NCBI GenBank assembly: GCA_051005695.1
Contig: JBPCJC010000071.1
Span: 4,568 to 68,567, forward strand
Length of the DNA: 64,000 nucleotides
Reading direction: 5' to 3'
Source: JACCTI01 sp051005695
Lineage (GTDB): Bacteria > Verrucomicrobiota > Verrucomicrobiia > Chthoniobacterales > UBA10450
Positions 19,104 through 27,625 of this stretch are shown one piece after another. Both the position numbers and the translations under genes were made by a program. Below the pieces are notes generated by a model, which searched no databases, had not been told where the DNA came from, and saw only the letters and a list, made by a program, of their open reading frames with translations. Each line of letters opens with the position of its first letter. The stretch's first letter is position 1.

Positions 19104-19841
19104 TTAGGAAGCGGCCGCGCTCGCCGCCTGTCTCGCCTGGAGGCAATCGAGCGTCGCCTGTTGCTCCCAGCGTCTGCTGCTCATCGCTTCGCGCGCCGCG
19201 GCGGTCTCCGCCTGTTTTTTGCTCCGGCCGACACCTTCGCCGAGCGCGATCCCCTCCCAGAGCACCCGGACCGAAAAAACCTTTTCGTGTTCGCGGCCGT
19301 TCTCGGAAAGGAGTTCGTAAACCGGACTGCGCGGCGAGATTGATTGAAGCAACTCCTGGAGATGTCCCTTCGGATTAATGTCGACCGGCGCCAACTCGAG
19401 TTGGGCCAGGTCTTCGGCGGCGAGGGTGAGGAGGAATCGGCGCGCCGTCGCGAGATCCGTATCGAGGTAAATCGCGCCCAGCAACGCCTCGAACGCGTCC
19501 GCCAAAGTCGAAGTGCGCTCGCGTCCACCACAGGCTTCTTCGCCGCGACCCATCATTAAAAATTGCCCGAGATCGAGCGCGACTGCGTGCGCGCGGAGCG
19601 CTTCCCGCGAGACCAGGCGCGAGCGCAGTTTCGTTAGGCGACCCTCGGCTTCCCGCGGAAAAAGCGCGAAGAGATGCTCGGTCATGAGCAACTGCAGAAC
19701 GGCGTCGCCGAGAAATTCGAGACGCTGATTATCAAAATGGTAGCGCTGGGTTTCGTGCCCGAGACTCGGATGCGTGAGCGCTTCCGCGAGCAGAAGCGAG
19801 TTCCGAAATTTGTGGCCGATTCGTTGCTCGAGTGGATTCAC
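19104..19841 (-). CDS. rnc: Ribonuclease III
   Basis: 245 residues. It cuts double-stranded RNA in rRNA processing. The catalytic domain has the signature NQRLEFLGDAVLQ (Asp46) and DAFEALLGA (Asp115, Glu118). The double-stranded RNA-binding domain (about 158-228) starts at NPKGHLQELLQ and ends GRSKKQAETAAA. The length is normal. It is convergent with thiD, with 7 bases between the genes. Confidence 0.96.
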   Translation of the reverse strand: MNPLEQRIGHKFRNSLLLAEALTHPSLGHETQRYHFDNQRLEFLGDAVLQLLMTEHLFALFPREAEGRLTKLRSRLVSREALRAHAVALDLGQFLMMGRGEEACGGRERTSTLADAFEALLGAIYLDTDLATARRFLLTLAAEDLAQLELAPVDINPKGHLQELLQSISPRSPVYELLSENGREHEKVFSVRVLWEGIALGEGVGRSKKQAETAAAREAMSSRRWEQQATLDCLQARQAASAAAS

Positions 19842-19977
19842 GCGACCAGCAATTTAGCCGGAATCGGACATTTTTTCCAGCGTGCGAATGTTCACACGAA
19901 CACGAGGCCGACCGCGCACAGTGGACTCGGTTCGCGCGGGACCATGAACATGCGGCGTTAGCGCTGAATCGACACGT

Positions 19978-21099
19978 TCAGCGTTGCTGATAAATCGAAA
20001 CCGACGTGACCACGTCGACGGCGCGCTGCAGCACCGGATCGCGCGGGAGCGGTCGCTCGGAATTGCGCCCGCGGCGCTGGCTCGCTTCCATCGCTTCGAT
20101 CTCCGGGTTTCGTCCGGAGAGGAGCGCGGCTTCGTTCAAATGCGGCCGTTCGTTTTCGAAAACGAATGGACCCATTCCTCTCTGCAAACTTTCCTGGAAA
20201 ATCAGCCGCTTATCGTCCGGCGACATTTCCACCGGGATGTCCGGTTTGATTCCGCCGGGAAATAATTGTTTGGCCTCCGGCAGAACGGCTTCCGCCACCG
20301 CCACCCGCAAGGTCCGTCCACCATTCAGCGGCAGATCGGAATATTCGACCGCGCGACCGGCGCTCGGTTCGCCGATGACCAGCGCCTTGGTGTAAAAACG
20401 CAGGACCCCGGCGATCGCTTCGGCGGGCCCAGCGGTTTCGCGATCCGAGAGCACGATGAGCAAACCGTGATACGCCGGATCAGCCTCCGAAAGAAAAGTG
20501 CGTTCCTGTTTGGCCGTGGGTTTGCGCAAGGTGAAAAGCAATTTTCCTTTCGCGACAAAACGCTTCGCGAAATCGGCCGCGACCGCGAAATCATTCGTCG
20601 CCGGGCTGTCGCGGAGATCGACCACGATGGCGTCCACTTTCTTGGAGGTGAAAGTTTGCAGGCTCGTGTCCATCGATTTCAAGTTGGGTGCAGTCAGCGC
20701 GCCCAGCCGCAGGTAGCCGACATGGCCATCGAGGAGTTCGCCGTAAAACGGGCAGGCCGGTGCAGGGGAATCATTAGTGTGCTCGGGCATGATGATGACG
20801 CCCGTGCCGAGCCGCTGGAGAATCCCGGAAAGCAACGCGCGATTGAGATCGGTCTCATTGAGCGCATCGGGATTAATGTAGTTGCTCTTGAGAATTTGGA
20901 TCGCCTGCTGGAGATCGTTCGAGTTCATCGAATTCACGATCGCTTTTTCGCTCGGCGTCGGCGAAGGCGTGGCGGACGGAGTCGACAAGGCGGGCGCGGG
21001 GGAAGCGGTGGCGGCGCGCGCAGAAGGTTGCGCGCAAAAGACCGCGGGAATTCCGAGAAGAAGAAGCGCGCTGACGATGGAAAAAGCGGACCGCATCAA
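19978..21099 (-). CDS. Exported S41-peptidase-like protein, probably inactive
   Basis: 373 residues with a signal peptide (about 1-30) and a Pro/Ser/Thr-rich linker. Residues about 120-280 follow the tail-specific protease core: GHVGYLRLGAL, VVDLRDSP and VIGEPSAGRA. The Ser-containing SASASE segment of S41 enzymes is replaced by ETAGPAEA, and the catalytic Lys of the GEPTxGKG loop is replaced by Arg, so proteolysis is doubtful. There is no PDZ domain. The start overlaps the end of purD by 4 bases, so the two are co-translated. A binding or scaffolding role is possible. Confidence 0.65.
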   Translation of the reverse strand: MMRSAFSIVSALLLLGIPAVFCAQPSARAATASPAPALSTPSATPSPTPSEKAIVNSMNSNDLQQAIQILKSNYINPDALNETDLNRALLSGILQRLGTGVIIMPEHTNDSPAPACPFYGELLDGHVGYLRLGALTAPNLKSMDTSLQTFTSKKVDAIVVDLRDSPATNDFAVAADFAKRFVAKGKLLFTLRKPTAKQERTFLSEADPAYHGLLIVLSDRETAGPAEAIAGVLRFYTKALVIGEPSAGRAVEYSDLPLNGGRTLRVAVAEAVLPEAKQLFPGGIKPDIPVEMSPDDKRLIFQESLQRGMGPFVFENERPHLNEAALLSGRNPEIEAMEASQRRGRNSERPLPRDPVLQRAVDVVTSVSIYQQR

Positions 21100-22382
21100 T
21101 GGCCTGCGACCTTACCCGCAACCGCGGGAAGGGCAATATCGCGGCGATAATGTGCGCCCTCGAAATCAATTCTCCCCACGGCGTCGTAAGCCCGCGCGCG
21201 CGCATCGTCCACCGTCACGCCGAGCGCCGTGACCGCGAGCACGCGCCCGCCGGAAGTGAGGACGGCACCATCTTGTGCACGTGTGCCGGCGTGAAAAACG
21301 TGCACGTCCCTGAGCGTCGCGCAGGCGTCGAGGCCGTGGATGGTTTTGCCGACATCGTATGGTCCCGGGTAACCGCCCGAAGCCATCACCACCGTCACCG
21401 CCGGGCGCGGATCCCATTCCAGATTCGCATTCTCGACCGTGCCATCGAGGGTCGCTTCGAGCAGATCGAGCAGGTCCGATTTCATCCGCGGCAGGATGAC
21501 CTGCGTTTCCGGATCGCCGAAGCGGCAATTGAACTCGAGCACGCGCGGCCCCTCCGCCGTCAGCATTATTCCCGGAAAAAGCAGCCCGCGAAAATCGATT
21601 TCCTCCTTCACCAGTCCGCTGAAAAGAGGCCGCAAAATTTCGCGCTCAATGCGCGCTTCCGTCTCCGGGCTCCAGGCTTCCGACGGACTGACCGCTCCCA
21701 TCCCGCCGGTGTTCGGGCCGGAGTCGCCGTCGTAAGCTCGCTTGTGATCGCGCGCCGTCGCCAGCAGGCGGTAACCATTGCCGTCGAGCAGCGCGTGCAA
21801 CGAGCACTCGGTTCCATGCAAAAATTCCTCCACGATCACGCGCCGCCCCGCTTCCCCGTAGTGGCCTTCTTCCATCATCCCGCGGATCGCAGCGCAGGCC
21901 GCGTTTTGATCCGGAGCAATGACGACGCCTTTGCCGAGCGCGAGTCCATCGGCCTTGATCACCACCGGACAGCAGACTTGCTTGCAAAACGACATCGCTT
22001 CCTCGCTGTTTTCGAAAGTGCCCGCGCGCGCCGTCGGCACCTTCGAGCGCCGCATTAATTCCTTCGCGAAAATTTTCGAAGACTCCAGACGCGCCGCGGA
22101 TTTTGTTGGACCGAAAATTCGCAGCCCCTCGATCATGAAAAGATCAACCACGCCTTCGGCCAGCGCATCGTCCGGACCGATGACCGTCAGGTCGATCCGG
22201 TTCGCGCTCGCGAAACGGCAAAGCGCGTGCACGTCGTTCGCATTTGCGGGCACGTTCTCGCCCAGCTGCGCCGTCCCGGCGTTTCCCGGCGCACAAAAAA
22301 TTTCGTCGACCCGTGGGGATTGTTTGAGCTTCCACGTCAGGGCGTGTTCACGCCCGCCGCTGCCGACGATCAAAATTTTCAC
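21096..22382 (-). CDS. purD: Phosphoribosylamine-glycine ligase
   Basis: 428 residues, the normal length. It joins glycine to phosphoribosylamine in purine synthesis using ATP. The N-terminal GSGGREHAL, the ATP-grasp part with GLALGKGV and GPNTGGMGA, and EFNCRFGDPETQ near the metal site are all present. The divergent HxlR-type gene begins about 160 bases away; that gap holds a GCGATCGC palindrome but no repeat or RNA I can recognise. Confidence 0.97.
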   Translation of the reverse strand: MKILIVGSGGREHALTWKLKQSPRVDEIFCAPGNAGTAQLGENVPANANDVHALCRFASANRIDLTVIGPDDALAEGVVDLFMIEGLRIFGPTKSAARLESSKIFAKELMRRSKVPTARAGTFENSEEAMSFCKQVCCPVVIKADGLALGKGVVIAPDQNAACAAIRGMMEEGHYGEAGRRVIVEEFLHGTECSLHALLDGNGYRLLATARDHKRAYDGDSGPNTGGMGAVSPSEAWSPETEARIEREILRPLFSGLVKEEIDFRGLLFPGIMLTAEGPRVLEFNCRFGDPETQVILPRMKSDLLDLLEATLDGTVENANLEWDPRPAVTVVMASGGYPGPYDVGKTIHGLDACATLRDVHVFHAGTRAQDGAVLTSGGRVLAVTALGVTVDDARARAYDAVGRIDFEGAHYRRDIALPAVAGKVAGH

Positions 22383-22541
22383 AAAGGATTTGAACCTGCG
22401 GCTGCGAGTCTGTTCCGCCCGACGAGGGAAGGCAAGTTCACCGTTCGTTTGAACAGAGACTGCCCCCTTCCGCTGCTTTAGCGATCGCGTTTCTGGTTGC
22501 CTGCCCGCTTGCTCGCGCCCGCAATTGTCCTAGAGAAGTTA

Positions 22542-22919
22542 ATGGCGAAACGCAGCCCGGTTTACTCCGTCCTCAGTCCCGGCTGTCCTTCGCGGGTGGT
22601 GCTCGAGCGAATCGCGGACAAGTGGACCGCGCTCATCATCCAGGTGCTCGCGCGCGGCACCTTGCGTTATTCCGCCTTGCAGCGCGAGATCGGCGACATC
22701 TCGCAAAAAATGCTCACGCAAACGTTGCGTAGTCTCGAGCGCGATGGACTCGTTAGGCGCAAAGTCCATCCGGTGGCGGCGCCGAAGGTAGAATATAGTC
22801 TCACACCGCTGGGCCGAAGCTTGATCGATCCGCTCCAGGGTCTTTGCCGTTGGACCGAAAAACATCTCGCGGAAATGGAAGCGCACCGGCAGGCGGCGGG
22901 AGACAAAAACGGCGCGTGA
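22542..22919 (+). CDS. HxlR-family winged-helix transcriptional regulator
   Basis: 125 residues from the ATG at 22542, which has AGAGAAG upstream; a TTG at 22497 is less likely. The HxlR hallmark is complete: CPSRVVLERIADKWTALII with the conserved Cys, then FSE-like ALQREIGDISQKMLTQTLRSLE and DGLVRRKV. Many members sense redox or electrophiles through that Cys. It is the first gene of a three-gene unit with an unknown protein and a DNA ligase, joined by GTGA overlaps, and probably controls it. The VRR at the wing comes from an exact dispersed-word copy (22749). Confidence 0.93.
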   Translation: MAKRSPVYSVLSPGCPSRVVLERIADKWTALIIQVLARGTLRYSALQREIGDISQKMLTQTLRSLERDGLVRRKVHPVAAPKVEYSLTPLGRSLIDPLQGLCRWTEKHLAEMEAHRQAAGDKNGA

Positions 22920-23527
22920 GCGGGCGCGTCTTCCTCTTGTCGCCGGCGTATGCAGGCGGTCGGCGTGCGCAAATAATCCTGAACGAGCGCGCGCAATTCG
23001 CGCTCGCGCAACGTTTACGAAGCGCGCAACCGCCGAGCCTCGGCGAAGTCTTCACCTTCCTCAGCGGACTTTATTTTCGCGGAAAACTTGCTTACGCCCA
23101 CGCCTTCGCCGCGCCCGCGAGTGTGCTTGTGATTACGCCGAATCGCGGGCTGCTGCCGGCAGACCTGGCCATCGGGCGGGCCGAGCTGCGGGCCTTCGCG
23201 AAAGTCGATATTCACGAAGACGATCCGCGTTATCGGAAACCGCTGGAGCGCGATGCGCGCAAACTCGCGAAACAGATTTCCGCGGAGACGGAAGTGGTTT
23301 TGCTTGGCAGCATCGCCACCGGGAAATACGTCGATGTTTTGCTGCAACGCTTCGGCGACCGCCTGCTTTTCCCGAGCGATTTTGTCGGGCGCGGAGACAT
23401 GAGCCGCGGCGGTTTGCTCCTGCGCTGCGCGGTTGATGGTTGCGAATTGGAATACCGGCCGGTGAACGGCGCGATGCGCAAAGGCAAACGGCCACCGAAG
23501 CTCGAGCCGCGAAGATATACGAAGTGA
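22916..23527 (+). CDS. Uncharacterised protein between HxlR regulator and DNA ligase
   Basis: 203 residues from GTG 22916, which overlaps the regulator's stop (GTGA). I do not recognise a named domain. Visible features are an N-terminal VFLLSPAYAGG, a central VVLLGSIATGKYVDVL with a Gly-rich turn, and LLFPSDFVGRGDMSRGG near the C-terminus. It reads as a soluble alpha/beta protein. Its end overlaps the ligase start by 4 bases, so it may act with the ligase or be required for a DNA-related task. This is context only. Confidence 0.75.
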   Translation: MSGRVFLLSPAYAGGRRAQIILNERAQFALAQRLRSAQPPSLGEVFTFLSGLYFRGKLAYAHAFAAPASVLVITPNRGLLPADLAIGRAELRAFAKVDIHEDDPRYRKPLERDARKLAKQISAETEVVLLGSIATGKYVDVLLQRFGDRLLFPSDFVGRGDMSRGGLLLRCAVDGCELEYRPVNGAMRKGKRPPKLEPRRYTK

Positions 23528-24555
23528 AATCGCCGTCGCTCAAGCCGCCGCTCGCACCGATGGAAGCGCGCTCGGTCGAGGAAATTCCCGAAGGCGCGGA
23601 TTGGCAATACGAACCGAAATGGGACGGCTTCCGCTGCCTCGCTTTTCGTGACGGCGCGGCAATTTATTTGCAATCAAAAGCTGGCAAACCTTTGGCGCGT
23701 TATTTTCCGGATGTGGTCGAAGCGCTCGCCGAGGTGCGCGCGTCGCGCTTCGTTCTCGATGGCGAACTGGTCATTCCGGTGCGGGGCCGGTTGTCTTTCG
23801 ATGAGCTGCAAATGCGCCTCCATCCCGCGGCCAGCCGGGTGCAGAAACTGGCCACGGCGCACCCTGCGCTCTTCGTCTTTTTTGACTTGTTAGGCAACGA
23901 GGCCGGCGAAAGTCTGCTCGGTCTGCCGTTGCGCGATCGGCGCGCGGCTCTGGAAAAATTTGTCGCGAAAAATCTCCCGGCGAAAAGTGCGCTCCGGCTT
24001 TCGCCCGCGACCACCAGCCTAACGAAAGCAAAAAAATGGTTCGCGAAAGTCGGCGGCGATCTCGACGGGGTGATGGCAAAACAAATCGACGCGCCCTACG
24101 CCTCCGGGGAGCGCACCGCGATGGTGAAAGTGAAACAAATTCGCACCGTCGATTGTGTCGTCGGTGGTTTTCGCTACGCCAGCGGCAAACGCGTTCTTGG
24201 TTCGTTGTTGCTCGGCTTGTATAACGACGCCGACCTGCTCGATCACGTCGGTTTCACCTCTGCGTTCAAGGCCAGTGAGCGTGCGGCGTTGACTAAAAAA
24301 TTCGAGGCGATCAGGAAGGCACCTGGTTTTACCGGCGATGCTCCTGGCGGTCCGAGCCGCTGGAGCACGGAGCGAAGCGGCGAATGGGAACCGGTCGATC
24401 CCAAGATTGTCATCGAGGTGACCTACGATCATTTTACCGGCGGCAGATTTCGTCACGGCACGAGCATCGTGCGCTGGCGCAGTGACAAGGCGCCGCGGCA
24501 ATGCACCCTCGATCAGGTGGCGGGGCGCGAAGGAAAATCGCTCGCGCTGCTCTAG
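23524..24555 (+). CDS. ATP-dependent DNA ligase (LigC/LigD-ligase-domain type)
   Basis: 343 residues from GTG 23524. The nucleotidyltransferase core has the adenylated Lys32 in EPKWDGFR, DGELV near 78, FFDLL, GVMAK near 183 and VKVK near 201; an OB-fold follows, ending with EVTYDHFTGGRFRH. Stand-alone ligases of this type seal nicks in repair, in addition to the essential NAD-dependent enzyme. It is translationally coupled to the unknown gene upstream. A polymerase or Ku gene is not next to it. Confidence 0.93.
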   Translation: MKSPSLKPPLAPMEARSVEEIPEGADWQYEPKWDGFRCLAFRDGAAIYLQSKAGKPLARYFPDVVEALAEVRASRFVLDGELVIPVRGRLSFDELQMRLHPAASRVQKLATAHPALFVFFDLLGNEAGESLLGLPLRDRRAALEKFVAKNLPAKSALRLSPATTSLTKAKKWFAKVGGDLDGVMAKQIDAPYASGERTAMVKVKQIRTVDCVVGGFRYASGKRVLGSLLLGLYNDADLLDHVGFTSAFKASERAALTKKFEAIRKAPGFTGDAPGGPSRWSTERSGEWEPVDPKIVIEVTYDHFTGGRFRHGTSIVRWRSDKAPRQCTLDQVAGREGKSLALL

Positions 24556-24582
24556 GCGAGCGCGCAAAGGTCTGCCCGAAAA

Positions 24583-25395
24583 TTATTGGGGATTCAGCTC
24601 GAAGTTGATCTGCACTTCGTAGGCGCCATCGGCCAGGCCTTTCGGCAATGGATCGACTCGCGGCACGCGTTTGGCGACGGACGCGACTGATTCATCGACG
24701 ACCACGTTGCCCGATGGCCTAACGAGAGCAAACTCCGACACGCGTCCGTCAGGTTCGATCCGCAGCCGGACCAGGGCGGACATGGTCGCACCGGTGACGA
24801 GGACGCTTTTCGGTTGGACCCAGGCGCTGAAAAAACGGTCGTGGAGCATGTTCCCGTACCATTCGAATTCCTTCGCGACGCCGCTGCCGCCGCGGCCGCC
24901 GGATTTGCTCCCGCCGGCGGGCGAAGGCTTGCTAGTGGTTACCGTCTTCACGCTGGATTTCGCCGATGGGTGCGTTGTCTTTTTCGGTTTCTCTTTCTTC
25001 GCCGGCGTTGGTTTCACTGTGGGCTTGTTGGCTTTCGCCGGCTTCTTTTCAGGGCGCGGTTTTATAGTCGGACTTGGCGTGGAAGCGACGCTGGGCACAG
25101 GCGTCGGACGTGGAACTGCCGTCGCACTTTCGGCGGGCGGCGGCGGCGTTTGTTCGCGCGGCGGATCTTCTTCCTTTACCGGCGGGGCCGGGGTCGGATC
25201 AGGCAGCTCGGGCAAGGTGGCCGCGGCCAGCGAAGGGACATTGCTCGGCGCGATCGCGTTCTGGTTCATCCAGAGAACGGTGGTCGCGAGCGGCTTTTGT
25301 TTGTGCCCGCTCGATTTCACGAGCGCGATCAGGAGGACCAGATGAAGTGCGCCGATGACGACCGCGTGGCGCCAGAAGCTGCGATTGCGCGGCAT
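24583..25395 (-). CDS. TonB-like energy transducer
   Basis: 270 residues. N-terminal cytoplasmic RNRSFWRH, one membrane anchor (about 10-27), a long Pro/Lys/Thr-rich periplasmic spacer (about 60-160), and a C-terminal TonB/TolA domain (about 190-270) with LRIEPDGRVSEFALVRPSG. It passes proton-motive energy from ExbB-ExbD to outer membrane receptors. Gene order ExbB, ExbD, TonB on the - strand is a complete complex. LVRPS comes from the dispersed word at 24717. Confidence 0.9.
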   Translation of the reverse strand: MPRNRSFWRHAVVIGALHLVLLIALVKSSGHKQKPLATTVLWMNQNAIAPSNVPSLAAATLPELPDPTPAPPVKEEDPPREQTPPPPAESATAVPRPTPVPSVASTPSPTIKPRPEKKPAKANKPTVKPTPAKKEKPKKTTHPSAKSSVKTVTTSKPSPAGGSKSGGRGGSGVAKEFEWYGNMLHDRFFSAWVQPKSVLVTGATMSALVRLRIEPDGRVSEFALVRPSGNVVVDESVASVAKRVPRVDPLPKGLADGAYEVQINFELNPQ

Positions 25396-25401
25396 CGATT
25401 T

Positions 25402-25818
25402 CTACGGCGATTCCGCGCGGGTCGCGATCCCCACCCGGTTGATTTGCGCGCGCTGCATCAGATCCATCAGGCTGATCAATTTTTGCACCGGCAACTCGCG
25501 GTCCGGGCGGATGACGACTGCGACTTCGGGATTGGTCGCCTTAAGTCTCGTTAGGCGATCGGACAAGGTGGCGGCGTCGACCGGTTCGTTGTTGAAACTA
25601 AGAGCTTCGTTGCGATCGATCGAAACCGTCTGCACCTGCGAGGGATCGACCGGTGCGTTGGCCGCGCCGCTGGCAGGGATGGCGAGGTTGACGCTGTTCT
25701 CGAGGAGCGGCGTGGTGATGATGAAAATGATCAGCAACACGAATGCGAGATCGAGCAGCGGCGTGATGTTAATCTCCGAGAGAGTGCTCAGGTTGCTGCG
25801 CTGCGAGTAACGTTTCAT
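25402..25818 (-). CDS. exbD: ExbD/TolR family biopolymer transport protein
   Basis: 138 residues. One N-terminal membrane helix (about 20-41) carrying the Asp (LLDLAFVLLIIF) that takes part in proton flow, then a small periplasmic domain ending near VGIATR. The ATG overlaps the exbB stop by 4 bases. It works with the ExbB-like channel and TonB-like protein of this unit. Tol versus Exb assignment cannot be settled by sequence alone; the adjacent TonB favours Exb. Confidence 0.92.
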   Translation of the reverse strand: MKRYSQRSNLSTLSEINITPLLDLAFVLLIIFIITTPLLENSVNLAIPASGAANAPVDPSQVQTVSIDRNEALSFNNEPVDAATLSDRLTRLKATNPEVAVVIRPDRELPVQKLISLMDLMQRAQINRVGIATRAESP

Positions 25819-26561
25819 TGCCGATACTCCGTTTCGCGCGGGCCATGATCGACGTATTTGTGTTCGAACTCGGAGGCGAGCTCGGCTGCGAAATTATCCA
25901 TCTCGACGATGAAACTGCGGATGCTAGTGACGAGAAAATTGTAACCAAACATCGCCGGGATGGCGACGCAGAGTGACATCACCGTGGTGATGAGCGCGCC
26001 CGAAACGCCCGGCGCCATGGTCGCGAGATTGGGCGAGCCGGCGACGGCGACGTCAGTGAAAGTGTCCATCACGCCCCAGACGGTGCCGAGCAATCCGAGA
26101 AAGGGCGAACCGCTGACCGCAGTCGCGAGCAGGATCATTTGCGATTCCAATTCGAGCGCGGTCTCGCCGACGGCGCGTTCCATCGCCGCCTGGACGGCCC
26201 CCATTTGGGCCGGGGAAATTTTCTCCGCGGTTTCCAGGCGCGCGCGAAAAGTTTCATCAACTTCCGCTGAGCCTAACAAGTGGAAGGTCATCTCTTCGCA
26301 GCCAGCGCGATAGACATTGAAGAGCGGCGAACCCGGAAAGCGCGCGTGACTTTGGAATAGCCGCAACGGTTGCCGGTCCTGCCGGAAGGCGGCGCGGAAA
26401 AGCGCAGTCTGTTTTCTGGCGAACCGGATGACGCGCATCTTCGTGATCATGACCGACCAACTGAAGATCGAGCAGATCAGGAGGACACTGAGGACGAGCT
26501 TGCCGGCGATGGTCGCGTGCTCGAACGCGAAGAGCAGACCGCCGGCGGCGAGGATTTCCAC
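25815..26561 (-). CDS. exbB: MotA/TolQ/ExbB proton channel family protein
   Basis: 248 residues with three membrane helices (about 15-38, 142-165, 182-206). The family block LGLLGTVWGVMDTF and the GALITTVMSLCVAIPAMFGYN helix are clear. It forms the proton channel with ExbD. It is the first gene of the three-gene unit; lgt ends about 56 bases upstream on the same strand. SLAE-like residues near 95 come from a one-off dispersed-word copy (26271). Confidence 0.93.
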   Translation of the reverse strand: MEILAAGGLLFAFEHATIAGKLVLSVLLICSIFSWSVMITKMRVIRFARKQTALFRAAFRQDRQPLRLFQSHARFPGSPLFNVYRAGCEEMTFHLLGSAEVDETFRARLETAEKISPAQMGAVQAAMERAVGETALELESQMILLATAVSGSPFLGLLGTVWGVMDTFTDVAVAGSPNLATMAPGVSGALITTVMSLCVAIPAMFGYNFLVTSIRSFIVEMDNFAAELASEFEHKYVDHGPRETEYRQ

Positions 26562-26617
26562 ACCTCAACAGTTAGCGGGACTTCGCGGAGAACGAAAGAA
26601 GGAGATCGCTTTCCGAA

Positions 26618-27568
26618 TTAATCCCAGTCCAGTTTCCGCGGATAGGTCGGTCGCATCTTTGCGTAAATGATGAACCCGATTCCGAGCGCGATCAGGAAAA
26701 AGGAAAAAAATTGTCCGCGGGTGAAGACGCCGATCATGGTTGCGTCCGGTTCCCGGAAATATTCCACGATGATCCGAAAGATCGCGTAACAGCACATGAA
26801 GACGCCGGTGATGAACCCATTCGGTGTGCGCATGCGCGTGCGCACGAACCAGAGAATCGCGAAAAGCGCCACGCCTTCGAGAAGCGCTTCGTAAAATTGC
26901 GAGGGATGCCGCGGCGTCAGGACGGTACGCAAAACCGGCTCGACTTTTGGGTTCACCGAAAGAGCGCGCAAGACCGCTTCCGGCGTGGTCAGCAACGGAT
27001 CGAATTGCTGGCAAAGCGCGACCGCCCGCTCGGCGATCGCGGAGTTTTCCGGCTCGAGAATTTCCTTCGGAAATTGCATCGCCCAGGAAACGTGGGTGGC
27101 GCGTCCGTAGAGCTCGCCGTTAATGAAGTTCGCGCAGCGCCCGAAGAACAAACCGATCGGCGCGACCACGCAGAGATTGTCGCCAAGGTTGGTGTAGGAG
27201 ATGTGGTATTTCCGCGCGTAAAAAAAAGTGAAGATGATCAGGCCGAGCATGCCGCCGTGGCTCGACATTCCACCTTCCCAAACCCGCAGGATCGAAAGCG
27301 GGTGTTGCAACATTTGCGGTTTATAAAAGAGGACGTAACCGAGCCGGCCGCCGATCATCACCCCGAAAAGCGCCGCCCAGGTGATGTAATCGCCGACCTG
27401 CGCGAGATGAATGTCGGCGTAACCCTTCTTCGAAAGCCAGGCGAGGAGCCCGTAACCACAGATGAACGCGAGCACGTACGCGAGCCCGTACCAGCGCGGC
27501 CCGAACGTATCGGTGATGTGAAAAATGAACGGGTCGAGATTGTGCAGGTAATACGCGAGCGCATTCAT
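26618..27568 (-). CDS. lgt: Prolipoprotein diacylglyceryl transferase
   Basis: 316 residues, polytopic inner membrane enzyme. It moves diacylglycerol from phosphatidylglycerol to the lipobox Cys of lipoprotein precursors. The signature GRCANFINGELYGR near 160 and the HGGMLG segment near 104 are present. A cytosolic-loop insertion between about 185 and 215 (LLTTPEAVLRALSVNPKV) is longer than in the E. coli protein. No gene overlaps; the fused uvrA ends upstream. Confidence 0.94.
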   Translation of the reverse strand: MNALAYYLHNLDPFIFHITDTFGPRWYGLAYVLAFICGYGLLAWLSKKGYADIHLAQVGDYITWAALFGVMIGGRLGYVLFYKPQMLQHPLSILRVWEGGMSSHGGMLGLIIFTFFYARKYHISYTNLGDNLCVVAPIGLFFGRCANFINGELYGRATHVSWAMQFPKEILEPENSAIAERAVALCQQFDPLLTTPEAVLRALSVNPKVEPVLRTVLTPRHPSQFYEALLEGVALFAILWFVRTRMRTPNGFITGVFMCCYAIFRIIVEYFREPDATMIGVFTRGQFFSFFLIALGIGFIIYAKMRPTYPRKLDWD

Positions 27569-27625
27569 CAGGTGGCGTTTTATTGCAGCAAGGGACGCGC
27601 CCGTCGAGCGAGCAATACGGAGGCG

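Noticed and set aside
22383..22541. Possible riboswitch or small RNA between purD and hxlR
   Set aside because: No conserved purine-riboswitch core or strong hairpin could be read; only a GCGATCGC palindrome is evident.
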